Source: an uncultured Methanobacterium sp. (GTDB taxonomy: Archaea; Methanobacteriota; Methanobacteria; Methanobacteriales; Methanobacteriaceae). From it: a stretch of DNA of 64,000 nt. How positions within the stretch are numbered: the stretch's first letter is position 1; every line of letters begins with the position of its first letter. The notes beneath the pieces were generated by a model, which was given only the letters and a program-made list of their open reading frames with translations, was not told the origin of the DNA and did no database searches. The stretch is from positions 2,010,001-2,074,000 of the forward strand of contig NZ_OY762552.1 in assembly GCF_963666025.1 (NCBI RefSeq), given 5' to 3'. Positions 1 through 17,561 of the stretch are shown piece after piece. The position numbers and the translations under genes are program-made.

Positions 1-2
1 CT

Positions 3-2264
<2,262 letters not shown>

Positions 2265-2377
2265 CTGGATTACCTTTTCCCCAACTTTTTTTTTATTCCA
2301 TTTTTGAAATAACAACATAAATCAACAAAGAGATTCTATTTATAATTAAATTCTATTTAAAACTAAAATTTTTAAGA

Positions 2378-3673
<1,296 letters not shown>

Positions 3674-3867
3674 ACATAACTCCCTGTCTTCAATTATTAC
3701 ATTTTCAATTATTACATTCTAAATAGAATATATTTTCAAGAGCGTAGATTATATTTTCAGTAGCAGGATAATGATTATTATTTTTTTATGTAACTATATT
3801 CATTGTAGATGTTTCTGTAAGGATAATCATATAACATTGATGATATCAATAACTAATGGGGATGTTC

Positions 3868-5867
<2,000 letters not shown>

Positions 5868-5870
<3 letters not shown>

Positions 5871-5884
5871 ACTCATTCAGTCTA
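5868..5884 (+). terminator. Probable terminator hairpin of the FKBP operon
   Basis: TAGACT and AGTCTA form a 6-bp stem with a 5-nt loop starting at the stop codon, followed by T-rich DNA. Confidence 0.5.
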
Positions 5885-6050
5885 ATCTTCCCTTTATTTT
5901 TTATTATATTATTTTTATTTAACCACATCTTACACTGCCAATTTTTGTTGTTTTTTTAATTTTATAGAGCTACTCTATTTTGATTTACTCTTGATTACTG
6001 ACATTTTAATCATAAAGATGCTTTTTAATAGATTAAAATAAAAAAATACT

Positions 6051-6160
6051 AGAAAATACTGGAAAGTACTAGGAAATATTAGGAAATGTTAGAAAATACT
6101 GGAAAGTACTAGGAAATATTAGGAATTATTAGAAAAAATACGGGAAAGTTCTAGAAAAGA
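6051..6160. repeat. 40-bp tandem repeat with an internal 10-bp rhythm, FKBP-serS intergenic region
   Basis: The 383-bp gap between the convergent FKBP and serS genes contains two near-identical 40-bp units (6051-6090 and 6091-6130, differing only near their ends) and a decayed third unit to about 6160. Each unit is itself built of about 10-bp steps of the kind AGAAAATACT, GGAAAGTACT, AGGAAATATT. No ORF or promoter is evident. The rest of the gap is T- or A-rich. Confidence 0.75.
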
Positions 6161-6171
6161 AAAAAAATAAA

Positions 6172-6207
6172 ATCTACTGATTTCGGGTGTGACTTTTCTT
6201 CAGTAGA
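6172..6207 (-). terminator. Probable serS terminator
   Basis: TCTACTGA (6172-6179) and TCAGTAGA (6200-6207) form an 8-bp stem. Read on the minus strand, downstream of serS, it is followed by a T-rich run. Confidence 0.5.
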
Positions 6208-6253
6208 CTTATTGACCTAATTATTTAATTGGATTTAAAAATTGTTGAGATAT

Positions 6254-7804
<1,551 letters not shown>

Positions 7805-7858
7805 TTTTATAACATCCTTCGGGTTATAATGTGTTTTAAATATTATCGTAATTTTATT

Positions 7859-7940
7859 TTTTAGTGAATCTTCATTTTTAGTGAATCTTCAATCTTGTTG
7901 CCATTGAATTTCCAATTTCTTATTATTGAATTTCCAATAC
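7859..7940. repeat. Short direct repeats between pcc1 and serS
   Basis: TTTTTAGTGAATCTTCA occurs twice back to back (about 7859-7891), followed by two copies of ATTGAATTTCCAAT (about 7904 and 7926); the second lies over the 3' end of pcc1. It looks like local slippage, with no evident function. Confidence 0.5.
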
Positions 7941-8147
7941 TTTCTCAACCAGCATTTCTGAGAATATAAGGTCATCTGCAGTGGAAAGAATTGTCTTAAG
8001 TGATTTTCCTTCTAAATTACAGATTAGAGAATTATAGTTTTGTCGCGACTCTAAATAATCAATATTTTCTGGTAGAAGCGATTTGAAAGCAACTTCGGCC
8101 TGTTTATCGTTTTGGTAACTGAAGGTGATGGTGGCTTTGATCTTCAT
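7923..8147 (-). CDS. pcc1: KEOPS complex subunit Pcc1
   Basis: The 74-residue protein matches the small CTAG/Pcc1 family: an N-terminal beta strand (KIKATITFSY), a helix ending in LLPEN, two more strands, and a C-terminal helix (TILSTADDLIFSEMLVEKVL). Pcc1 is the dimerisation subunit of KEOPS, which makes threonylcarbamoyl-adenosine at position 37 of ANN-decoding tRNAs. It lies 45 bp downstream of the CooC-like gene on the same strand. The assignment rests on size and fold pattern, since the family is weakly conserved. Confidence 0.75.
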   Translation of the reverse strand: MKIKATITFSYQNDKQAEVAFKSLLPENIDYLESRQNYNSLICNLEGKSLKTILSTADDLIFSEMLVEKVLEIQ

Positions 8148-8192
8148 AATATTTTAGACCTCATGGATATTTTTTAGACCTAAGTGATATTG

Positions 8193-8981
8193 TTAATTAG
8201 AGGGGTAATGATTTAAAATATTTTCTGCAATTTGTGCAATCGACTCAAGAGCTGCCGAATCCGGGAAATCCACCAGTGGAAGGCCTTCCATATCTGCTTT
8301 GACAACCATATCGTCCCGGGGAATGCTGCCTAACACATCCACATCCATTTCTTTAAGTTTTTCTTCCACAAATTTTTCTTCCATCGGGCTGGCAACCTTG
8401 TTAATCACTGCTACCACCTTCTGGATACCTATATCTGTGGCCAGTTTTTTAATTCGGCTGGCTGTCTCCAGAGATTTGAGTCCAGGTTCGGCTACAATAA
8501 TCATAACATCCACTGCCTCTGCAGTACGCCTTCCCAAGTGTTCTATTCCGGCTTCCATGTCCAAAATTACTATTTCGTCTTTTTTAATGATTAAATTCCG
8601 CATAATAGCTTTTAACATTACTGATGCCGGGCACACACATCCATCACCACCCTTATCAACAGTGCCCATCACCAGAATTTTAAGACGACCTTCAGGATCG
8701 TAATCGGTTGAAAGGGACTCTGGAAGATCAGATATAGTTGGATTCATTTTAAAAACTTCTCCAAAGGATGATCCGGGTTCTGCACCAGTCCTTTCCTTTA
8801 TAAGATCCTTCATTTTAGATATGGGTGTTATGGGTTTGTGTATCCCCAGACTCCCTGCCAGGTTCATATCAGGGTCAGCATCAATGGCGTATACTTTATA
8901 ATTTTTGGACAAAATAACAGCCAAAGTACCAGCTAATGTGGTTTTACCAACCCCTCCCTTCCCAGTTACTGCGATTTTCAT
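8193..8981 (-). CDS. CooC/MinD-type P-loop ATPase
   Basis: The 262-residue protein opens with MKIAVTGKGGVGKTTLAG, the deviant Walker A motif of the ParA/MinD/CooC family, and has a switch region with DADPDMNLAGSLG near residue 38 and DMEAGIEHLGRRTAEAVD near residue 145. A GCVCPAS motif near residue 115 supplies the CxC pair typical of CooC, the nickel-insertion ATPase for carbon monoxide dehydrogenase. I infer a metallocentre maturation role, possibly for CODH/acetyl-CoA synthase. No CODH gene is in the window, so the substrate is uncertain. Confidence 0.85.
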   Translation of the reverse strand: MKIAVTGKGGVGKTTLAGTLAVILSKNYKVYAIDADPDMNLAGSLGIHKPITPISKMKDLIKERTGAEPGSSFGEVFKMNPTISDLPESLSTDYDPEGRLKILVMGTVDKGGDGCVCPASVMLKAIMRNLIIKKDEIVILDMEAGIEHLGRRTAEAVDVMIIVAEPGLKSLETASRIKKLATDIGIQKVVAVINKVASPMEEKFVEEKLKEMDVDVLGSIPRDDMVVKADMEGLPLVDFPDSAALESIAQIAENILNHYPSN

Positions 8982-9177
8982 AATATTTCACCATATTTAT
9001 CAGAAAATGAACAACGTATAATTTAAAAAAATCTGAGTGAGGCTATCTATGTTTACTCTAATATTAATAAATTCATTGGAAAATGAGAAATCATTCAAAT
9101 TTTTCTAAAACTAAACTATTTTTAACAAATTTAAAAAACTAAAAATAAAAAAAAGAAAAGGGGGTTTTTTTAGTATT

Positions 9178-12100
9178 TTAGAACGTTAATGATGCATATG
9201 TACCATATACAGTTGCTGTAGCTGTGTTCCAGTTATTTATAGCACCGAAGGTGTTATACGAACTGGTGGCATCTGCGGTGTACCATCCGCCATTGACATA
9301 TACTTGCGTCCATACATGACCATACCAACTACCACTTGAGAACTGACAGTATCCGTGCACGTAACGTGCTGGGATGTTAGATGCTCTCAGGAGCGCTATC
9401 AGCAAGTGTGAAGTATCAACACAGTTTCCGGATCCAGCATTCAGTGTTCCAACTGCCCCATATTTAGTGTCGTAGTAGAAGGAATAACCGATATTATCCC
9501 TCACCCAGTTGAATATCCGCACAGACTTATCATAAGGTGTACTGGCACCCGCAGTGATACTGTTGGCCAGAGCTATTATCTGCGCATTATCGGACTGACA
9601 GTTAGAAGTTGCTACCATATATTGATAGTACTCTGCAGGGATGCTGTAAACCACGGTAAACCAAGGTTTTACACTAACTGAACTGGGTAACACTCCTTTG
9701 TTTGCGTAAGAATCCAGTACTTGACTGAAGAGATAAATTTGAGTCTCGTAACCAAGATATCCTAGACTCACTACTCCACAAGGTGGTGCCACTTTATTGG
9801 TCACCATATAGCTAACTATTCTACTTGCAAAGTCCACATACTCCGATGAACTAATCGAACCACTGCTCATGCTTTCGGAGCTTGAGGAAGGTAGATTATA
9901 GTTTTCCAAAGTTATTGGATTGTAGTTTTTACTGTTAATCTGTACAGTAGCTTGAGTAGCTAGATACAGGAACTGAGCAATGGTGATCTTTACTCCTGCT
10001 ACATTTGCTGCAGAAGGTAGGTATTTATAAAGGTCTACATTGTTTTTTACACCAGTTGCTGTTGCTGCAATGTCAGCTATGCTGAACTGTACATTGATTC
10101 CAGTGATAGGCATGTTAGCAGCAGCCCATCCTTTAATAACTACATTGTAAGGTAATGTGCCATTACTTGCGTAATATGTCAAGATCCTACTATACAAGTA
10201 GATTTGAGACTCATAACCAAGTTCTCCAATACTTACGCAGCCATAGGCAGGTGCTACTCCATTACTTTCCATATAGCCTTTGATTCTCTGAGCAAAGTCC
10301 AAATAGTCATCGTCTAATAGAAGTTCGGTTACAATACTTTCGCTGCTACTGCTAGGTAGTGTGTAGCTTCCTACTGTTATGGTGGTTGTGGTTGGTTTTC
10401 CGTTGTTGAGTAGTGTGGTGGCTGTTGTGGTTAGGTATAGGAATTGTGCCATGTTTAGTGTGGTTGTTCCTATGGTGATTGTGGTTGGTAGTGTTTTGTT
10501 GGTTTCTATGTAGTTTTTGACTGTTTGTGCTGCGGTGAGTATTTGTGCTATGGTTACGGTGGTTGTGGTTGGTTCGTTTATGGGTATGTTGTTGTTTGTC
10601 CATTGTTTTACGGTGATTGTGTTGGGTAGTGTTCCGTTGTTTTTGTATTGTGTGAGTATTCTGCTGTATAGGTAGATTTGTGATTGGTAGCTGATTTGTC
10701 CGAGGCCGATGATTCCGTATGGTGGTGCTTGGCCGTTACCTGCCATGTATTGTGCTATTCTGTTGGCTAGGTCGGTGTAGCTTGCTGTGTTTAGTGTTCC
10801 GGTTGTTAGTTGTTCGGTGCTGGTGTTGGGTAGTGTGTAGTCTCCTACTGTTATGGTGGTTGTGGTTGGTTTTCCGTTGTTGAGTAGTGTGGTGGCTGTT
10901 GTGGTTAGGTATAGGAATTGTGCCATGTTTAGTGTGGTTGTTCCTATGGTGATTGTGGTTGGTAGTGTTTTGTTGGTTTCTATGTAGTTTTTGACTGTTT
11001 GTGCTGCGGTGAGTATTTGTGCTATGGTTACGGTGGTTGTGGTTGGTTCGTTTATGGGTATGTTGTTGTTTGTCCATTGTTTTACGGTGATTGTGTTGGG
11101 TAGTGTTCCGTTGTTTTTGTATTGTGTGAGTATTCTGCTGTATAGGTAGATTTGTGATTGGTAGCTGATTTGTCCGAGGCCGATGATTCCGTATGGTGGT
11201 GCTTGGCCGTTACCTGCCATGTATTGTGCTATTCTGTTGGCTAGGTCGGTGTAGCTTGCTGTGTTTAGTGTTCCGGTTGTTAGTTGTTCGGTGCTGGTGT
11301 TGGGTAGTGTGTAGCTTCCTACTGTTATGGTGGTTGTGGTTGGTTTTCCGTTGTTGAGTAGTGTGGTGGCTGTTGTGGTTAGGTATAGGAATTGTGCCAT
11401 GTTTAGTGTGGTTGTTCCTATGGTGATTGTGGTTGGTAGTGTTTTGTTGGTTTCTATGTAGTTTTTGACTGTTTGTGCTGCGGTGAGTATTTGTGCTATG
11501 GTTACGGTGGTTGTGGTTGGTTCGTTTATGGGTATGTTGTTGTTTGTCCATTGTTTTACGGTGATTGTGTTGGGTAGTGTTCCGTTGTTTTTGTATTGTG
11601 TGAGTATTCTGCTGTATAGGTAGATTTGTGATTGGTAGCTGATTTGTCCGAGGCCGATGATTCCGTATGGTGGTGCTTGGCCGTTACCTGCCATGTATTG
11701 TGCTATTCTGTTGGCTAGGTCGGTGTAGCTTGCTGTGTTTAGTGTTCCGGTTGTTAGTTGTTCGGTGCTGGTGTTGGGTAGTGTGTAGCTTCCTACTGTT
11801 ATGGTGGTTGTGGTTGGTTTTCCGTTGTTGAGTAGTGTGGTGGCTGTTGTGGTTAGGTATAGGAATTGTGCCATGTTTAGTGTGGTTGTTCCTATGGTGA
11901 TTGTGGTTGGTAGTGTTTTGTTGGTTTCTATGTAGTTTTTGACTGTTTGTGCTGCGGTGAGTATTTGTGCTATGGTTACGGTGGTTGTGGTTGGTTCGTT
12001 TATGGGTATGTTGTTGTTTGTCCATTGTTTTACGGTGATTGTGTTGGGTAGTGTTCCGTTGTTTTTGTATTGTGTGAGTATTCTGCTGTATAGGTAGATT

Positions 12101-13599
12101 TGTGATTGGTAGCTGATTTGTCCGAGGCCGATGATTCCGTATGGTGGTGCTTGTTTGTTGTCTTGGATGTATTCTGCTATTCTGCTGGCAAAATTCACAT
12201 AGCTATCGAGTGATAGTGTACCAGTTGTGAGGCTTTCGCTGCTACTGCTGGGTAACGTGTAGTCTCCTACTGTTATGTTGGTTGTGATTGGTTGTCCATT
12301 GTTAAGTGCTACTGTTGCTTGTGTGGCTAGGTATAGGAATTGTGCCATGTTCATGGTGACGTTTCCTACGGTTACTGTTGGGGGTAGTGCTTTGTTGGTT
12401 TCTATGTAGTTTTTGACTGTTTGTGCTGCTTCCAGGATTTCTTCAATGGTAAAATTGGCAGTGCCATAAATGTCAGGGTAACTACTAATTAACCCATACC
12501 TGAAGAGGGCATATCCTGATGCGTTGTTATCAGCAGCAGTCTGCACATCGTTGGTCAGTTCAGTGCCATTTATTGGGGTGGCATTACTATCTGACTCATA
12601 GGTCTGCACGGCTGCAACTACAGGTACTGTGGAATGATTTACAATGTATGAAGTGGTACTACCGATCCAGGCAGTATCTTCCCCATAATTTCCCTTGTAA
12701 ATCATAGGTACTAAACAATCCACATATTGGGACAGTTGTTCGTAACTTTGACCGTAGTAGTAAGTGTTTACCGCACATTCAGGCATCACACAAACTCCGA
12801 GATAGATGTAACTTCCTTTTCCTGCACTTTTAGTGTCGAGTAAGGAACGCACATCTGCCACAAAATTGGTGATAATTGAAGTTGCCTCGGCCTCGCTGGG
12901 ATGCTTGTAAGCAGTTCCAGGGTACCTGCAGTAATCCAGGAGAACACCTGTAACATTGTAGGTTGAAACTATGGTACTAACTTGTTGTTTAACCCATTCT
13001 CTGGCATCAATGCCATCAATTGTTGATTCTCCTGCAATGAGCCAGTTTCCGTTGCTATCCACGAAACATGGTATCCATGCCCAAACACGAATTCCGCTTC
13101 CAGCGAATTTGTCAACGAAACTTCCTAGGTTCGCTCCAGTTCGTGGAACGTAAACGTAAATATCGGTAATTCCGATACTTGCCAGGTAACTAGGATCAAT
13201 AGTGCTCAGAGAGGTTGACCATACAAAAAGAGCCTGAACATTAGTGAAGGTGGTATCGGTAACAGTAGCTGAACCTGCTGCACCAGATTGAGTACTGGTG
13301 CTGTTATTTACCTGACCTGTACTATTAGTATCAGTACTGGTGGTAGAATTTGTAGTACTGTTTCCAGTTTCATTATCCATCACTTGGTCTACGTTGTTTT
13401 CAGTGTCATTTCCACTTGAAGTACTCTCATTCACGATTGTTTCATCGTTACTTCCGTTAGTGCTGTTAATGATTTCAATAGTTGTGTTTTCACTGTTGTT
13501 GCTAATGCTTTGGTTTTGGTCGGTGGCGTATATGCCATTGACACTTAGCAGTGCTATAAAACATAATAAAAGCACAGCTAAAGACAATTTTCGCTTAAT
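9178..13599 (-). CDS. Giant pseudomurein-binding wall protein: TIM-barrel + PMBR repeats + transglutaminase-like domain
   Basis: The protein has about 1473 residues. A signal peptide is followed by a Ser/Thr/Asn-rich linker, then a TIM-barrel-like glycosidase-type domain (about 115-390; VLLDYCRYPG and LVPMIYKGNYGED are barrel-like). Six units of about 158 residues follow, each with two pseudomurein-binding-like motifs (VKNYIETNKTLPTTITIG.. and RIAQYM..NGQAPPYG). The C-terminus (about 1330-1473) is transglutaminase-like with GNCVDTSHLL, YGHVWTQV and ADATSSY supplying a Cys-His-Asp triad, the arrangement of phage endoisopeptidases PeiW and PeiP. It should bind and possibly remodel the cell's own pseudomurein. 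GGAGGCGAT lies three bases before an ATT codon (13597-13599); TTG 13587 is too far from it and would lose the KRK of the signal peptide, so I chose ATT. Confidence 0.85.
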   Translation of the reverse strand: MKRKLSLAVLLLCFIALLSVNGIYATDQNQSISNNSENTTIEIINSTNGSNDETIVNESTSSGNDTENNVDQVMDNETGNSTTNSTTSTDTNSTGQVNNSTSTQSGAAGSATVTDTTFTNVQALFVWSTSLSTIDPSYLASIGITDIYVYVPRTGANLGSFVDKFAGSGIRVWAWIPCFVDSNGNWLIAGESTIDGIDAREWVKQQVSTIVSTYNVTGVLLDYCRYPGTAYKHPSEAEATSIITNFVADVRSLLDTKSAGKGSYIYLGVCVMPECAVNTYYYGQSYEQLSQYVDCLVPMIYKGNYGEDTAWIGSTTSYIVNHSTVPVVAAVQTYESDSNATPINGTELTNDVQTAADNNASGYALFRYGLISSYPDIYGTANFTIEEILEAAQTVKNYIETNKALPPTVTVGNVTMNMAQFLYLATQATVALNNGQPITTNITVGDYTLPSSSSESLTTGTLSLDSYVNFASRIAEYIQDNKQAPPYGIIGLGQISYQSQIYLYSRILTQYKNNGTLPNTITVKQWTNNNIPINEPTTTTVTIAQILTAAQTVKNYIETNKTLPTTITIGTTTLNMAQFLYLTTTATTLLNNGKPTTTTITVGSYTLPNTSTEQLTTGTLNTASYTDLANRIAQYMAGNGQAPPYGIIGLGQISYQSQIYLYSRILTQYKNNGTLPNTITVKQWTNNNIPINEPTTTTVTIAQILTAAQTVKNYIETNKTLPTTITIGTTTLNMAQFLYLTTTATTLLNNGKPTTTTITVGSYTLPNTSTEQLTTGTLNTASYTDLANRIAQYMAGNGQAPPYGIIGLGQISYQSQIYLYSRILTQYKNNGTLPNTITVKQWTNNNIPINEPTTTTVTIAQILTAAQTVKNYIETNKTLPTTITIGTTTLNMAQFLYLTTTATTLLNNGKPTTTTITVGDYTLPNTSTEQLTTGTLNTASYTDLANRIAQYMAGNGQAPPYGIIGLGQISYQSQIYLYSRILTQYKNNGTLPNTITVKQWTNNNIPINEPTTTTVTIAQILTAAQTVKNYIETNKTLPTTITIGTTTLNMAQFLYLTTTATTLLNNGKPTTTTITVGSYTLPSSSSESIVTELLLDDDYLDFAQRIKGYMESNGVAPAYGCVSIGELGYESQIYLYSRILTYYASNGTLPYNVVIKGWAAANMPITGINVQFSIADIAATATGVKNNVDLYKYLPSAANVAGVKITIAQFLYLATQATVQINSKNYNPITLENYNLPSSSSESMSSGSISSSEYVDFASRIVSYMVTNKVAPPCGVVSLGYLGYETQIYLFSQVLDSYANKGVLPSSVSVKPWFTVVYSIPAEYYQYMVATSNCQSDNAQIIALANSITAGASTPYDKSVRIFNWVRDNIGYSFYYDTKYGAVGTLNAGSGNCVDTSHLLIALLRASNIPARYVHGYCQFSSGSWYGHVWTQVYVNGGWYTADATSSYNTFGAINNWNTATATVYGTYASLTF
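10350..12170 (-). repeat. 474-bp near-identical tandem repeats in the wall-protein gene
   Basis: Units recur exactly every 474 bp (the same start-like motif falls at 10603, 11077, 11551 and 12025 on the minus strand) and are almost identical. One visible difference is TAGTCTCC versus TAGCTTCC near 10840 (Asp versus Ser). The + strand of this tract is nearly all G and T, so the coding strand is A/C-rich. The flanking units of the same gene use mixed codons and are much more divergent. This indicates recent amplification or homogenisation. Confidence 0.9.
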
Positions 13600-13606
13600 T
13601 TTATCG

Positions 13607-13611
13607 CCTCC
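13607..13611 (-). promoter_or_regulatory. GGAGG ribosome binding site that points to an ATT start
   Basis: On the minus strand GGAGGCGAT is followed by AAA and then ATT AAG CGA AAA TTG. Seven bases separate GGAGG from ATT, against 19 from the TTG, so the site decides the start of the wall-protein gene. Confidence 0.55.
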
Positions 13612-13618
13612 GTGTCCG

Positions 13619-13698
13619 AAATGATCTTATTTGAAATTTATAGGATCATTTAGAATTACAATTCCCAATGAAATCGCTTTATGGCGACCTTTGGGAAT
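13619..13698 (-). promoter_or_regulatory. Two hairpins in the leader of the wall-protein gene
   Basis: AAATGATC (13619-13626) and GATCATTT (13644-13651) form a perfect 8-bp inverted repeat. ATTCCCAA (13661-13668) pairs with TTGGGAAT (13691-13698) and encloses a second stem, TCGC (13674-13677) with GCGA (13684-13687). Both lie just upstream of the ribosome binding site, so they may be leader RNA structures or protein-binding sites. Confidence 0.45.
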
Positions 13699-14508
13699 CA
13701 TTAGGACACTTATTAAAATCAAAAGGGCATAATATATAAAATCTTTGATTTAAATTCAGTAAACAAACTATCTTAGAGTCGTTTTTTCTTTTTGGGACAT
13801 CTTTAAATGGGATAAAATTTCCATTGTTTTAATTTGCCTCCGATTTGGGCTGTTTTTAAAATTAAACTTCAATTAAAACGTTTTATTTCATAATAAACGC
13901 TATAAAATCTTATTCAAATGTCTTAATGGTATCTATATTGCTGAAATAGATAATCAATCAAAATTTAGATTAAATCAATCTTTTATTGTGATGGGCAGCG
14001 TTGATAGGTAGTATTGGGATAAACCCTCATCAATCTAAGACTTTTTATGTATTGGATTTAGCACTCAAAGAATATCATGGATTAAAAAACATTTTATGGG
14101 GGTGTATCATTATAAATATCTTTTTATTCTAATTTGATTAGTTTTTTAATCTTTAACTTTACTAAATTCTTTTATAATTCTAAAATGAGCTAATAAAGAT
14201 GTTTTAAAATGACGAATATTTTCAGAGTATGAAAACTTAGTTACACTTCATAATTGTCTGTATATTAATAGTGTAATCACTATTTTTATGGTAATGTTTA
14301 ATTTAAATTTAAAAGGAATAGAGAAAAAACTAACCAATAATCAGTGAATTGGGTTGCTTTCAATAATCATAAAAACTATATAACTAAAAAGTGAGTAAAG
14401 ATAAAATTACATAAAATTATGTGAATTTAATTTGCATGAATTTTTAACATTTTGATTTAGTTATGAAACTAGACAACTTGAGACTATTTATATAAAAAGA
14501 TGGGTTAC

Positions 14509-14545
<37 letters not shown>

Positions 14546-14674
14546 ATTGTACTATTGATTTCTACCTGGTTGGCTGATATCATATTCACCTTTTTCCAGG
14601 CCGAGAAATAACGTTTATAGCTTTAATATTGACTTTTAAGCTTTAAATAGCATTTATACAAGGAGGAATAATAG

Positions 14675-15157
14675 ATGGTAAGAGCATACACTAGAAAAGA
14701 TTACATACGTAAAATTCCAGGTTCCAGAATTGTTCAATATGACATGGGAAACCTCTCTGGAGAATTCCCTTTAAAAGTGAGTTTGGCTCTAAAAGAAAAG
14801 GCCCAATTATCACACAATGCCCTGGAAGCTGCTAGGATATCTACCAACAGGTACATGCAACGAAAATCTGGTAGAATGGGTTATCATTTGAAGATCAGGG
14901 TTTACCCACACCATATCGTTCGGGAAAATCCCATGGCCACTGGTGCTGGTGCTGATCGTGTGCAGGATGGTATGAGAAAAGCTTTTGGAAAGCCAGTGAG
15001 CTCTGTGGCTCTGGTAAAAGCAAATCAGAGGGTTTTAACCATTAGGACCAACAAGAAGAATTTCATTGATGCTAAAGAAGCCCTCAGAAGAGCTGCTATG
15101 AAATTCCCAGTCTCCTGTAGGATAGTCGTTGATGAAGGCGCAGAATTAGTCAAATAA
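14675..15157 (+). CDS. rpl10e: Large-subunit ribosomal protein L10e (uL16)
   Basis: The 160-residue protein is an unmistakable archaeal/eukaryotic L10e, the uL16 protein of the large ribosomal subunit near the peptidyl-transferase centre. The N-terminus MVRAYTRKDYIRKIPGSRI, the central IRVYPHHIVRENPMATGAGADRVQDGMRKAFGKP loop, and the C-terminal KFPVSCRIV strand are all conserved. AGGAGGAATAATAG directly precedes the ATG, a strong ribosome binding site. The gene is followed after 33 bp by ppsA on the same strand. Confidence 0.97.
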   Translation: MVRAYTRKDYIRKIPGSRIVQYDMGNLSGEFPLKVSLALKEKAQLSHNALEAARISTNRYMQRKSGRMGYHLKIRVYPHHIVRENPMATGAGADRVQDGMRKAFGKPVSSVALVKANQRVLTIRTNKKNFIDAKEALRRAAMKFPVSCRIVVDEGAELVK

Positions 15158-15190
15158 ATAATTAAATATCAATAAAATCCTAAGTGGTGT

Positions 15191-17488
<2,298 letters not shown>

Positions 17489-17561
17489 AAATTCTTTATT
17501 TTTTTATTTTAAACATTTTACTTTATTTTTTTGGATATATTAGTTTTCTAAGGGATTAAAA

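Noticed and set aside
10352..12025. Four repeated minus-strand ORFs rich in His, Asn and Thr, each with an ATG
   Set aside because: They are the second reading frame of the 474-bp repeats; repetition of the true frame copies the shadow too. They have no independent ribosome binding sites.
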